Source: Candidatus Promineofilum glycogenicum (GTDB taxonomy: Bacteria > Chloroflexota > Anaerolineae > Promineifilales > Promineifilaceae). Taken from it: 64,000 nucleotides of DNA. The stretch is from the NCBI GenBank assembly GCA_016707605.1, contig JADJHJ010000013.1, positions 124,001-188,000 on the forward strand, in the 5' to 3' direction. Shown in pieces: positions 1-8,052 of this stretch. Positions within the stretch are counted from its first letter, which is position 1; every line of letters starts with the position of its first letter. A program made the position numbers and the translations under genes. The notes below the pieces were generated by a model. It saw only the letters and a list, made by a program, of their open reading frames with translations. It searched no databases and was not told the DNA's origin.

Positions 1-2
1 TC

Positions 3-833
3 GGCACCGACACCCCCGTGCAGTTCGAGGCCGACCACTTTGACCTGTTCAAGGCCGTCGGCGACCAGGCGGTCATCGCCCTGCAAAACGCCCAGCTCTA
101 CCAACGGCTGGAGGCGGAGAAGCAGCGCCTGATCGAAGCCGACGAGGAGGCGCGCAAGGAGTTGGCCCGCGACCTGCACGACGGGCCGACGCAGAGCATC
201 GCCGCCATCGCCATGCGCCTCGGCTTTGCCCGGACGACAATCGACCAGGACCCGGCGCGGGCCAAGCAGGAGTTACAGAAGGTGGAGGCGCTGGCCAAGA
301 AGACCTCGGCCGAAATCCGCGGTATGCTCTTCACCCTGCGCCCGCTGGTGCTGGAGACGCAGGGGTTGGGCGTGGCCGTCGATGCCCTGCTGCGCCGCTA
401 CAGCGAGAGCGACGGCATCGAGATGCGGCTCATCGGGGCCGAGAACGGCAATCTGCTGGACAAGCCGGCCCAGGTGGTCGTCTTCGCCATCCTGGAAGAG
501 GCGCTCAACAACGCCCGCAAGTACGCCAAGGCGACCGTCATCGAGGTCCGCTTCTGGCAGACGGAGGGGCTGTTCGTCGCCGCCGTGCGCGACAACGGCG
601 TCGGCTTCGACACCTACGACATCAACCGCGACTACAGCACGCGCGGCAGCCTGGGCATGGTCAACATGCGCGAGCGCGCCGAGCGCATCGACGGCTCGCT
701 GCGCGTCGAATCGTCGCCCGACTCCGGCACGACGGTGACGTTGGTCGTCCCGCTGGACAAGCACAGCCCCCCGGCGGAGGCAGATGCCCCCCTTGCCACC
801 GACCAGCCGCAACTCATCGACGCCGGCGGCTGA
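3..833 (+). CDS. Sensor histidine kinase (HisKA_3 type), 5' truncated by window edge
   Basis: Signal-transducing kinase, C-terminal 276 codons only. The frame is already open at base 3 and begins in what looks like the last helix of a GAF domain (DLFKAVGDQAVIALQNAQ). A coiled linker follows, then the HisKA_3 dimerisation box ARDLHDGPTQ with the phospho-acceptor His encoded at 177-179. The HATPase_c domain shows the N box (EALNNARKYAK), G1 (VRDNGVGFD) and the G2 region (GSLGMVNMRERAE). This is the NarL-partner class of kinase, so a LuxR/NarL-type response regulator would be expected upstream of the window; none lies downstream. The last 50 bases overlap the next gene, which is in another frame, implying translational coupling. 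The C-terminal tail after the ATPase domain is low complexity and carries no domain I recognise. Confidence 0.9.
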   Translation, partial: GTDTPVQFEADHFDLFKAVGDQAVIALQNAQLYQRLEAEKQRLIEADEEARKELARDLHDGPTQSIAAIAMRLGFARTTIDQDPARAKQELQKVEALAKKTSAEIRGMLFTLRPLVLETQGLGVAVDALLRRYSESDGIEMRLIGAENGNLLDKPAQVVVFAILEEALNNARKYAKATVIEVRFWQTEGLFVAAVRDNGVGFDTYDINRDYSTRGSLGMVNMRERAERIDGSLRVESSPDSGTTVTLVVPLDKHSPPAEADAPLATDQPQLIDAGG

Positions 834-2262
834 GCCGGCCGCGCTGTGGCCGTGGCTGCTGGCCGGTCTGCTGGGCGGCGGGCTGCTGGCGCTGTGGTTC
901 CCGCTGTGGCCCCACGCCGGCCGCGTGCCCCCGGCCGATCTGCGCACCTTTGCCCCGACGCTGCTGGCCGGGCTGCTCTACGCCCTGCTGGTGCTGGCCC
1001 TCCACGCCGTCTATCTGGCCGCCGTCGGGCGCGTGGGCCGGGGCGGGGTGACGCTGCGCTCGGTGCTGCTGGGCGGGCTGCTGTTGGGCCTGCCGCTGCT
1101 GTTAGCCTACCCTATCAACGCTACCGACGTTTACCGCTACGTCATTCGCGGGCGGGTGGCCGCCGTCTATGGCCAAAGTCCGTTCGTCTCGCCGCCGGCG
1201 GCGTTCATCGGCGATCCATTCTTGCCGCTGGCCGGCGAGTGGGCCGGCGAGACGTCCCCCTATGGGCCGCTGTGGGAGCTGGTGGCCACGGGCGTGGCCG
1301 CCGTCAGCGGCGACAATCTGCTGCTGGGCGTCCTGCTGTTCAAGCTGCTGGCCCTGGGCTGTCTGCTGGCCGGGGCGGCGGTCATCTGGGCCGCCGTGGG
1401 CCAGCGGCCGGGGCGGGCCGTGGCCGCGGCGCTGTGGGCCTGGAACCCGGCCCTGCTGCTGACCTTCGCCATGAACGGCCACAACGACGCGCTGATGCTG
1501 CTGTGGCTGCTGCTCGGCGCCTGGGTCGGGCGGCGCGGCCGGCCGGCGGCGGGCTTCCTGCTCATGTGTCTGGCGGCGCTGACCAAGCCGGTGGCGGCGC
1601 TGGCCCTACCTGTTTTCTTTATTGCCGCCTGGCGCGGTTTGCCCGACGGCCGGGCGCGGGCGCGCTTCGCTCTGGTCGCCATCGGCGGCGCGGCGGTGCT
1701 GACGTGGCTGGCCTTTTTGCCCTGGGCCGCGCCCGGCCGCTTCTGGCAGACGCCCTTGGAGTTGATCGGCCGCCTGCTGCGCGAGGCGACCGACAGCGGC
1801 GGCTTCTCGCCCGCGGTGTGGCTCTACTTCGCCCTGGGGCAGCGCGTGCCCATCGAAACCATCGGCGCGGTGTTGCGCGGGTTGTTCCTGCTGTTGGTCG
1901 CCTGGGTGGTGTGGCGCGGTTGGCGCGGCCGGCCGGCGACGCGCAGCGCGGCCGATCTGGCCTTCGGCTATCTGGGCCAGGCGCTCAGCTTTCGCGTCTG
2001 GTACGCGGTGTGGCCCTTCCCGTGGCTGCTGCTCGATGCCGCCGACAGCGAGGCCGGCGACCGGGCCGCGGCCTACCGGCTGCGGGTCGGGCTGTGGTTC
2101 CTGCTGCTGGCCCAACTGTCGGTGGTTTTTTATGCCCACGTCAGAGTAGCCGTATGGGGCGGCGACCACGTGCCGGCGCACCTGGTCGGCGTGCCGCTGG
2201 TCTTTGGCCTGCCGTGGCTGCTGGCCCGCTGGCCGCTGCCGGGCTTAACGCGTCCTTCATAG
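784..2262 (+). CDS. Polytopic GT-C glycosyltransferase, MptB/alpha-1,6-mannosyltransferase-like
   Basis: A 492-aa integral membrane protein with about 12 hydrophobic segments. It resembles polyprenol-phosphate-mannose-dependent GT-C enzymes: an acidic first loop (YPINATDVYRYVIRGR, followed by a YGQSPF segment) and an SPYGPLWE motif typical of the MptB/DUF2029-like families, then the AMNGHNDALMLL and ALTKPVA segments. Such enzymes move a sugar from a lipid-phosphate donor on the outer face of the membrane, in lipoglycan or protein glycosylation. The ATG at 784 lies inside the 3' end of the kinase gene; no start after base 833 would keep the first membrane segment intact, so the 50-base overlap is accepted. 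The sugar and acceptor cannot be told from sequence. Family-level confidence is good, exact substrate is unknown. Confidence 0.75.
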   Translation: MPPLPPTSRNSSTPAAEPAALWPWLLAGLLGGGLLALWFPLWPHAGRVPPADLRTFAPTLLAGLLYALLVLALHAVYLAAVGRVGRGGVTLRSVLLGGLLLGLPLLLAYPINATDVYRYVIRGRVAAVYGQSPFVSPPAAFIGDPFLPLAGEWAGETSPYGPLWELVATGVAAVSGDNLLLGVLLFKLLALGCLLAGAAVIWAAVGQRPGRAVAAALWAWNPALLLTFAMNGHNDALMLLWLLLGAWVGRRGRPAAGFLLMCLAALTKPVAALALPVFFIAAWRGLPDGRARARFALVAIGGAAVLTWLAFLPWAAPGRFWQTPLELIGRLLREATDSGGFSPAVWLYFALGQRVPIETIGAVLRGLFLLLVAWVVWRGWRGRPATRSAADLAFGYLGQALSFRVWYAVWPFPWLLLDAADSEAGDRAAAYRLRVGLWFLLLAQLSVVFYAHVRVAVWGGDHVPAHLVGVPLVFGLPWLLARWPLPGLTRPS

Positions 2263-2289
2263 TCAGAGAGGGGCGTTTCTGGTATTCTT

Positions 2290-2395
2290 TTGAGAAGAAG
2301 AAACCACAGATTACGCAGATTTCACAGATTTTGAAATTGTCGTTGGTCGTTGGTTGACCAACGACCAATGACTAACGACTAACCACCACCGACCC
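2290..2395. repeat. Interspersed phrase repeats between two genes
   Basis: This gap carries a CCACAGATTACGCAGATT-type repeat (about 2304-2335). The same phrase recurs as a hairpin at 48420-48499 and, in variant form, at the ends of the GxxExxY cassette at 40668-41259. It is followed by TTGGTCGTTGGTtgACCAACGACCAA, an inverted repeat at about 2343-2368, and by tandem ACTAACGACTAACC units. There is no coding potential. These look like relics of small mobile repeats rather than regulatory sequence. Confidence 0.6.
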
Positions 2396-4414
2396 ATGGC
2401 GTTCTTGCAGCAGATCATCGAGTTGCTGAGCCGGCCACCGGGCAGCGTGATCTACCACCTGCTGACGCTCTTCGCCTTGCAGGTCGTGTTGGCGCTGGCC
2501 TATTCGCGCTGGCAGCGCGACGCCAACGACGAGGCCGCCCGCCGCATGACCTTCGCCGCCGGGGGGATGCTCATCGCCCGGCTGCTGCTGCTCCTGGTGG
2601 CCTTGTTCGTCGATCAGAACCCCGAACGCGCCCGTGTCGTCCTGCCGCCGCTGGAGCAGGCCATCGACATGGCCACGGTCATCCTGCTGGTCTGGGGGCT
2701 GGCGGCGTTTGCCATGGATCGGCCGCGCCTGGCCGATGGCGTGGTGCTGGCCAGTCTGGTCGTCGTAGCCGTGCTGTTCTTCTTCTTCTTCCAGGACTGG
2801 CAGAACCGGGCGACGCTGACCAGCGCCTACATCGGCACGGTGCAGGCCTACGTCTGGGGCGTGTTGCAGATGGGCGTGCTGGCCGGGGGGCTGCTGTGGC
2901 TGGTCGTCGATCCGGGCAGCCGGCGGACGCTGCGGCCGATCATCGTCGGCGTGGCCCTGCTGGCCCACGTGGCTAACTTCTTCAACTACCCGGAGATCAT
3001 CCCCTCCGGCACCGAGGTCATTTACTGGCTGCGGCTGGGCTATCTGGTCGCTTTCCCGCTGTGGGCCGTGCTGGCCTACCGCGACGGGATGCGCGGCCTG
3101 CTGACGACGGCCGAGGCCGAGCGCGCCCAGTCGGCCCAGTTGGCGCGCAATTTGCGCTTCTCGGCGGCGGTCATCGCCGCGCGCTCGCCCGAAGTGCGGC
3201 TGGAGAGCGCCCTGGACATGGTCGCCGGCCTGCTGGCGACCCAGTTCGCGGCTATCGGTCTCATTGACGAGAAGAACCCGCAGCGGGTGCTGTTCGGCCA
3301 GACGCGCCCGGCGGCCACGCGCGACGCCGCCTATGGCCGGCTGATCAACCTCAACGACCACGCCGCCTTCCGGCTGGCCTATGAGCAGCAGCGGGGCATC
3401 GAACTGCTGCCGCGCGGCGTCGGCGCGCGGCAGGTGCATGACCTGTCGCAGCAGTTCAACGTCGGCGCGCTGGGGCCGGTGTTCGTGGAGCCGCTGGTGG
3501 TCGGCGGCCAGTGCTTTGGCTTCCTGCTGCTGGCCGCGCCGCCCAGCGCCGAGAATTGGACCGACCGCGACCGGGCCATCGTCCCCGGCGTGGCCGCCTT
3601 CATCGCCCAGGCCATCGCCAACAGCCGGCGGCTGGAGAGCGAGATGCCGGCCCGGCCCGCGCCCGCCGTCGCGCCGCGCCCGCCGGAGGCCGACGCCGAG
3701 CGCGAGCGGCTGATCATCGAGCTGGCCGAGGCGCGCCGGCAGCAGGCGGCGGCCGAGGATCGCGCCCGCCAGGCGGAGGTGATGGCCGTGACGTTGCAAC
3801 AGCGCGCGCCGGGCGGGCCGACGACGGCCCGGCCGCAGGTGGCCCAATCGGCCGTCGCTCCGGCCGTGGAAGGCGCGGCGGCGTCGCTTCTGCCTCTCGT
3901 GCGGCGCAAGAATCTGAAGCTCGATCTGGCGCTGGGCGACGATCTGCCGCTGGTGGCGGCCAAGGAGTCGGTCTTGCGCCAACTGGTGGTGAGCCTGCTG
4001 GACAATGCCTGTCGCGCCTCGGCCGAGGGCACGGCCGTGGTCGTGAGTGCCGCGGCGGCGACGACCAACGGCAGCCAGGCGACGGCCGGCCGCGTGGTGG
4101 CGCTGGCCTTCAGCGACACGGGCGGTGGGGTGGCCGCCGCCGAACGCGAGCGCGTCTTCGGCACGCAGCCCAATCTGGGCGGGCGGCCCATCGGCGGGCT
4201 GGGCGACAGCGGCGGCAATCTGGCCATCGTCCAGAAGCTGGCCCAGGCCGGCGGCGGCGACGTGGTTTTCGAGAGTACCCCCGGCGTGGGCACGACGTTT
4301 ACGCTGCGGCTGCCGGCGGCCGAGGTGCGGCCGTGGACGGCGCTCTCGCCCCTGCCCACTCCCCTGGTTGCCAAGCCGCCGACGCCGGAGCCGGCCGAAG
4401 GAGCCGAGTCGTAA
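2396..4414 (+). CDS. Membrane GAF-HATPase sensor protein lacking an obvious HisKA domain
   Basis: A 672-aa probable signalling protein. Residues ~10-235 hold about seven hydrophobic segments (a 7TM-like sensor), residues ~250-410 a GAF-like domain, ~430-465 an Ala/Glu/Arg-rich coiled coil, and ~500-645 a HATPase_c domain. The ATPase domain keeps the N box (LLDNACRAS), G1 (FSDTGGGV) and a G2-like loop (GLGDSGGNLAIVQKL). Between GAF and ATPase I find no H-box such as (R/D)LHD or SHELRTPL, so no phospho-acceptor His is evident; it may phosphorylate a partner, act as a decoy, or use a divergent acceptor. ATG at 2396 follows a repeat-filled gap. The next gene starts 2 bases after its stop, so the two are probably co-transcribed. 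Confidence 0.7.
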   Translation: MAFLQQIIELLSRPPGSVIYHLLTLFALQVVLALAYSRWQRDANDEAARRMTFAAGGMLIARLLLLLVALFVDQNPERARVVLPPLEQAIDMATVILLVWGLAAFAMDRPRLADGVVLASLVVVAVLFFFFFQDWQNRATLTSAYIGTVQAYVWGVLQMGVLAGGLLWLVVDPGSRRTLRPIIVGVALLAHVANFFNYPEIIPSGTEVIYWLRLGYLVAFPLWAVLAYRDGMRGLLTTAEAERAQSAQLARNLRFSAAVIAARSPEVRLESALDMVAGLLATQFAAIGLIDEKNPQRVLFGQTRPAATRDAAYGRLINLNDHAAFRLAYEQQRGIELLPRGVGARQVHDLSQQFNVGALGPVFVEPLVVGGQCFGFLLLAAPPSAENWTDRDRAIVPGVAAFIAQAIANSRRLESEMPARPAPAVAPRPPEADAERERLIIELAEARRQQAAAEDRARQAEVMAVTLQQRAPGGPTTARPQVAQSAVAPAVEGAAASLLPLVRRKNLKLDLALGDDLPLVAAKESVLRQLVVSLLDNACRASAEGTAVVVSAAAATTNGSQATAGRVVALAFSDTGGGVAAAERERVFGTQPNLGGRPIGGLGDSGGNLAIVQKLAQAGGGDVVFESTPGVGTTFTLRLPAAEVRPWTALSPLPTPLVAKPPTPEPAEGAES

Positions 4415-4416
4415 CG

Positions 4417-5511
4417 ATGGAGCGCCAACGACAGGCCGGCTGGCCGATGAATCTCATCCTGACCGCGACGGTGGTGGTCACCGTCTTCCTGGCTCTGGTG
4501 CTGGCCCAGTTCGACGCGCTCCAGGCGCGGATGCTGCCGCAGCGGTCGGGCCTGCCCATCGTCAACATTCAGGCCACGGCCGTGGCTGTCGGCCAGGTCA
4601 TCCCCCTGCTGGCGGGGCAGCCGGCCGGGCCGGCCGAGGCGGTCGCCCCGGCGGCCGACGACCTGAACCCGCGGCCGGAGTTCATCACCGGCGTCAGCGA
4701 AGAGGGGGACATCTCGACCATTTGCGGCGAAGTTCCCGCCGGCTGGCTGCTCTACACCGTGCCGCCGGGCGAGACGCTGGCGTCGCTGGCCGCGGCCACG
4801 GCGGCGACGACGGCCGAACTGATCGCCGCCAACTGCCTGGCCGATGGGCAACTGACGGCCGGGATGCAGGTGCTTGTGCCGCGCCAGCCGGCGGCGGCGC
4901 TGTGCGGCCCGCCGCAGTGGTGGGTGCGCTACCAGGTATTGCCGGGCGACACGCTGGGCGCGCTGGCCCGCGCCCGGGGCACGACGGTCGACGAGATTCT
5001 GCGCGCCAACTGCCGCGAGACGATCGATCTGCTGGCCGGGCAACTGATCTTCCTGCCGCCGGGGTTCGCGCCCGGCCCGGCCGCGCCGCTGCCGCAACCG
5101 TCGCTGACGCCGCTGCCGCCGACGGTTCCGCCTACAGCCACGGCGACGCCGCCCACGGCCGAGCCGTCGCCCACCGAGACGCCGACCGCGCCGCCGACGT
5201 TGGTGGTCACGGACACACCCGTGCCACCGACCGACGTACCAACCGACACGCCAACGGTTACGCCCGAAGCGCCGACGGATACGCCGGAATCGCCAACCGA
5301 CACGCCCGAAGCGCCAACGGACACACCGGAACCGCCGACCGACACGCCTGCGCCGCCCACGGACACGCCGGAGCCGCCGACCCCGGAGCCGCCGACGATC
5401 ACGCCGCCACCGCCGCCGACCGATCCGCCGCCAACGGAGCCGCCGCCGCCAACGGAGGAGCCGACTTCCATTCCCTATACGCCCGACCCGCCGGACGAGG
5501 ATGGCCCTTAG
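4417..5511 (+). CDS. Membrane-anchored twin-LysM protein with Pro-Thr-rich tail
   Basis: A 364-aa envelope protein. Residues 11-32 form one N-terminal membrane segment. Two LysM-like modules follow at ~110-155 (YTVPPGETLASLA ... GMQVLVP) and ~170-215 (YQVLPGDTLGALA ... GQLIFLP), which normally bind N-acetylglucosamine polymers such as peptidoglycan. Cys pairs (103/140 and 163/199) could form disulphides. From ~220 to the end the chain is a PTDTPE-like tandem array, rich in Pro and Thr and a likely O-glycosylation or wall-spanning stalk. The frame is open far upstream, but ATG 4417 is chosen because it lies 2 bases after the preceding stop and an AAGGAG stretch sits 13 bases before it. The same frame earlier is the shadow of the sensor gene. 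Confidence 0.8.
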   Translation: MERQRQAGWPMNLILTATVVVTVFLALVLAQFDALQARMLPQRSGLPIVNIQATAVAVGQVIPLLAGQPAGPAEAVAPAADDLNPRPEFITGVSEEGDISTICGEVPAGWLLYTVPPGETLASLAAATAATTAELIAANCLADGQLTAGMQVLVPRQPAAALCGPPQWWVRYQVLPGDTLGALARARGTTVDEILRANCRETIDLLAGQLIFLPPGFAPGPAAPLPQPSLTPLPPTVPPTATATPPTAEPSPTETPTAPPTLVVTDTPVPPTDVPTDTPTVTPEAPTDTPESPTDTPEAPTDTPEPPTDTPAPPTDTPEPPTPEPPTITPPPPPTDPPPTEPPPPTEEPTSIPYTPDPPDEDGP

Positions 5512-5529
5512 GCGCGGCCGACGGGCAAC

Positions 5530-5557
5530 TTGGACGTGGCCGGGGGTGTGCTATAAT
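5530..5557 (+). promoter_or_regulatory. Sigma70-like promoter upstream of rfbH
   Basis: TTGGAC at 5530-5535 and a perfect TATAAT at 5552-5557 are separated by 16 bases. The implied leader to the rfbH ATG at 5675 is about 110 bases, GC-rich, with no family I recognise. The promoter lies just after the stop of the LysM gene and so separates the two units. Confidence 0.6.
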
Positions 5558-5674
5558 CCTCCTTCGGCTTTGGGCCGCCGCGCCCTGATGCAAACGACCC
5601 CGGTGCGGCGCTCATCCGGCGGCCATTCCAGTTGGCGCTGACTACCAGGCCCAACGCGAACGAGAAAACGCAGA

Positions 5675-6991
5675 ATGGGTGACATTGAAGATCTGCGGCA
5701 GTCGATCTTGGCCCAAGTTGCCGAGTATTACGAAAAAGCCCACCACAACCGGCCCTTCGAGCCGGGTAAGACAACCGTACACTACGCCGGGCGCGTCTTC
5801 GACGCGACGGAGATGGAGCACATGGTCAGCGCCGTGCTCGACTTCTGGCTGACGGCCGGGCCGTATGCCGAGCAGTTCGAGAAGAAGCTGGGCGCGTTCA
5901 TCGGCGTGCGCGAGGTCGTGCCGGTCAACTCCGGCTCGTCGGCCAATCTGGTGGCCATGACCACCCTCTGCTCGCGCCAGTTGCCCGACGGCCTGCGCCC
6001 CGGCGACGAGGTCATCGTCCCGGCGGTCAGCTTCCCGACGACGGTCAACCCCATCATCCAGAACCGGCTCGTGCCGGTGTTCGTTGATAGCTGCCTGGGC
6101 GACTTCAACCTGAACGTGGCCCAGTTGGAAGAGGCCGTGTCGCCGCGCACGCGGGCGCTGGTCTTTGCCCATACACTGGGCAACCCGGCCGACATGGACG
6201 TGATCATGCCCTTCGTGCAGCGCCACAAGCTGCTGCTGCTGGAGGACACCTGCGACGCGCTGGGGTCGAAGTGGGACGGCCGCATGGTCGGCACCTTCGG
6301 CCAGATGGCGACGCTCAGCTTCTACCCGGCCCACCACATCACGATGGGCGAGGGGGGCGCGGTCTACACCGACCGGCCGCGGCTGGCCAAGATCGCCCGC
6401 GCCGTGCGCGATTGGGGGCGCGATTGCTGGTGCGGCTATGATAACCCGGTCAACGGCAAGTGCGGCATCCGCTTCGAGCGCGAAGTGCCGGGCATCCCCG
6501 GCTTCTACGACCACCGCTACTACTACTCCGAGATCGGCTACAACCTGAAGCTGACTGACCCGCAGGCGGCGATGGGGCTGGCCCAGATGCAGAAGCTGCC
6601 GGAGTTCATCCGCCGCCGCAAGGCCAACTTCGCCTATCTCTACGAGGGGCTGAAGCCGTATCAGGAGCACCTGATGCTGCCGACGTGGCACCCCAAGGCC
6701 GACCCGTCGTGGTTCGCCCTGCCGCTGCTGGTGCGGCCGGAAGCGCCGTTCATGCGCCACGAGTTGACCCGCTTCCTGGAGATCAACCGCGTGCAGACGC
6801 GGCTCATCTTCGCCGGCAACATCCTGCGCCAGCCGGCCTATGCCGACATCGAGCACCGCGCCGTGGGCGATCTGTCCGTCTCCGATCAGATCATGCGCGG
6901 CGGCTTCTTCGTCGGCGTCTATCCGGGGCTGGATCAGCCGCGGCTGGACTACATGCTGGAAGTGTTCGGCCGCTTCTTCGATCAGCTATAA
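5675..6991 (+). CDS. rfbH: CDP-4-keto-6-deoxy-D-glucose 3-dehydratase (E1, RfbH/DdhC)
   Basis: PMP and [2Fe-2S]-dependent dehydratase of the DegT/DnrJ/EryC1 fold that removes the C3 hydroxyl in CDP-3,6-dideoxyhexose biosynthesis. At 438 aa it has the family's usual length. Two diagnostic features are visible. The PLP lysine of ordinary sugar aminotransferases is replaced by His220 in SFYPAHHITMGEGG. Four cysteines (193, 251, 253, 263) are spaced C-X57-C-X1-C-X9-C, close to the family cluster motif C-X57-C-X1-C-X7-C but with two extra residues in the last loop. Other genes of a CDP-dideoxyhexose pathway (rfbF, rfbG, E3 reductase) are not in the window. A family-2 glycosyltransferase follows 58 bases later. 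The sugar is presumably destined for an envelope glycan. Confidence 0.9.
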   Translation: MGDIEDLRQSILAQVAEYYEKAHHNRPFEPGKTTVHYAGRVFDATEMEHMVSAVLDFWLTAGPYAEQFEKKLGAFIGVREVVPVNSGSSANLVAMTTLCSRQLPDGLRPGDEVIVPAVSFPTTVNPIIQNRLVPVFVDSCLGDFNLNVAQLEEAVSPRTRALVFAHTLGNPADMDVIMPFVQRHKLLLLEDTCDALGSKWDGRMVGTFGQMATLSFYPAHHITMGEGGAVYTDRPRLAKIARAVRDWGRDCWCGYDNPVNGKCGIRFEREVPGIPGFYDHRYYYSEIGYNLKLTDPQAAMGLAQMQKLPEFIRRRKANFAYLYEGLKPYQEHLMLPTWHPKADPSWFALPLLVRPEAPFMRHELTRFLEINRVQTRLIFAGNILRQPAYADIEHRAVGDLSVSDQIMRGGFFVGVYPGLDQPRLDYMLEVFGRFFDQL

Positions 6992-7049
6992 GGGGGGACG
7001 CCCTTCCGATGCGGCGTGACGGCCGCGGCGGGGGGCGCGAGTGAGGGAC

Positions 7050-7805
7050 ATGAAGAAACTATCCGTCATCATCTGCTGCTACAACGAGCGGGCGACCATT
7101 GCCGCGGTCATCGACCGGACGGCGGCCGTCGACCTGGGGCCGGGCTGGTCGCGGGAGATCGTCGTCGTGGACAACTTCTCCACCGACGGCACGCGCGAGA
7201 TCTTGCAGCAGATCGACCATCCCGAAGTGCGGGTCATCTTCCACGAGCGCAACATGGGCAAGGGGATGTCCATTCGCACCGGCATCGCCCACATGACCGG
7301 CGACTACTTCATCATTCAGGACGCCGACGCCGAGTATGACCCGGCCGACCACGCCCGCTTCTGCGCCAAGGCGGACGAGACGAACGCGGCGGCCATCTTC
7401 GGGTCGCGCGTGCTGGGCGGGCAGGTGCGCTACAAGTACGCCCACGCCTATCTGGGCGTGCGCTTCCTGACGACCATGACCAATCTGCTGTTCGGCGGCC
7501 ACCTGACCGACGTGGCCACGGCGACCAAGATGGTGCGCGCCGACGTGGCCCAGTCGCTGAACCTGACGACGACCGACTTCAACCTCGATTTCGAGCTGCC
7601 GGACAAAATCCTGCTGGCCGGCCACGACATTCTGGAGATTCCCATCAGCTACAACCCGCGTACTTATGAGGAAGGCAAGAAGATCAGGACGCGCGACGGG
7701 TTGCGGGCGCTGCTGACGATGCTGCGCGACCGGCTGGGGCTGACGCCGGTGCTGAAGCCCGCCCCGGCCATGACGGCGGGCGATCACTCGCCCGGCGCGT
7801 TGTAA
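7050..7805 (+). CDS. Family-2 glycosyltransferase (dolichyl-phosphate-mannose synthase-like)
   Basis: A 251-aa GT-A fold enzyme without membrane segments. It begins MKKLSVIICCYNERATI, has the VVVDNFSTDGT nucleotide-binding segment, the RNMGKGMSIRTGI motif and the metal-binding DAD of IIQDADAEYDP. The pattern matches DPM1/DPG-synthase-like enzymes that charge a polyprenyl phosphate with a sugar. It could supply the lipid-linked donor used by GT-C enzymes such as the ones at 784-2262 and 56534-58557; that link is inference. An in-frame GTG lies three codons earlier (7041), but ATG 7050 has GAGGG at a better distance. It follows rfbH in the same direction. Confidence 0.8.
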   Translation: MKKLSVIICCYNERATIAAVIDRTAAVDLGPGWSREIVVVDNFSTDGTREILQQIDHPEVRVIFHERNMGKGMSIRTGIAHMTGDYFIIQDADAEYDPADHARFCAKADETNAAAIFGSRVLGGQVRYKYAHAYLGVRFLTTMTNLLFGGHLTDVATATKMVRADVAQSLNLTTTDFNLDFELPDKILLAGHDILEIPISYNPRTYEEGKKIRTRDGLRALLTMLRDRLGLTPVLKPAPAMTAGDHSPGAL

Positions 7806-8052
7806 GAAGGATTGTAATCGGCAAAGCCTATAACTTAGGAGCGGGACGACGAACGACGGCCGAGCACGCCGTGCGCCGCGGCGCAAATCGGTTATACTGA
7901 GGCGTTGCGTCGCCCGCGAACATCATTCGAAGCGCGCTTGTTCGTCTATAACCGGGTTGGAGGCGGCGAGCGGGTCGGCCGGAGAGGCTCCCGAATCGCC
8001 GTCAATTCGCGTAAGGCGACCGGCAGCGGTCGAACGAGCGAAGAGAGACACA
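7806..8052 (+). promoter_or_regulatory. Long structured leader with TATACT box before the SAH-recycling genes
   Basis: A TATACT box lies at 7893-7898, with no convincing -35 element 17 bases upstream. It would give a leader of roughly 145 bases before the ATG at 8053. The leader contains GGCGA...TCGCC arms (about 7972-8002) enclosing GGAG-AGG-CTCC, and an AAGCGCGCTT palindrome near 7931-7940. The genes downstream consume S-adenosylhomocysteine and adenosine, so an SAH- or adenosine-responsive RNA is conceivable, but I do not see the conserved core of the known SAH riboswitch. Confidence 0.3.

Noticed and set aside
2372..3982. Long minus-strand open frame (536 codons) opposite the GAF-HATPase sensor
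   Set aside because: Gln/Arg/His-rich without motifs; it mirrors codon bias of the high-GC sense gene. The same applies to the long plus-strand frames opposite the radical SAM gene (16048-17805) and the PEP carboxylase (50526-52271).
5221..5460. CRISPR-like or satellite DNA
   Set aside because: The repetition is at protein level (Pro/Thr units) with changing codons inside a clear reading frame.
7893..8052. Known SAM or SAH riboswitch
   Set aside because: Conserved core segments could not be found by eye; only generic stems are visible.
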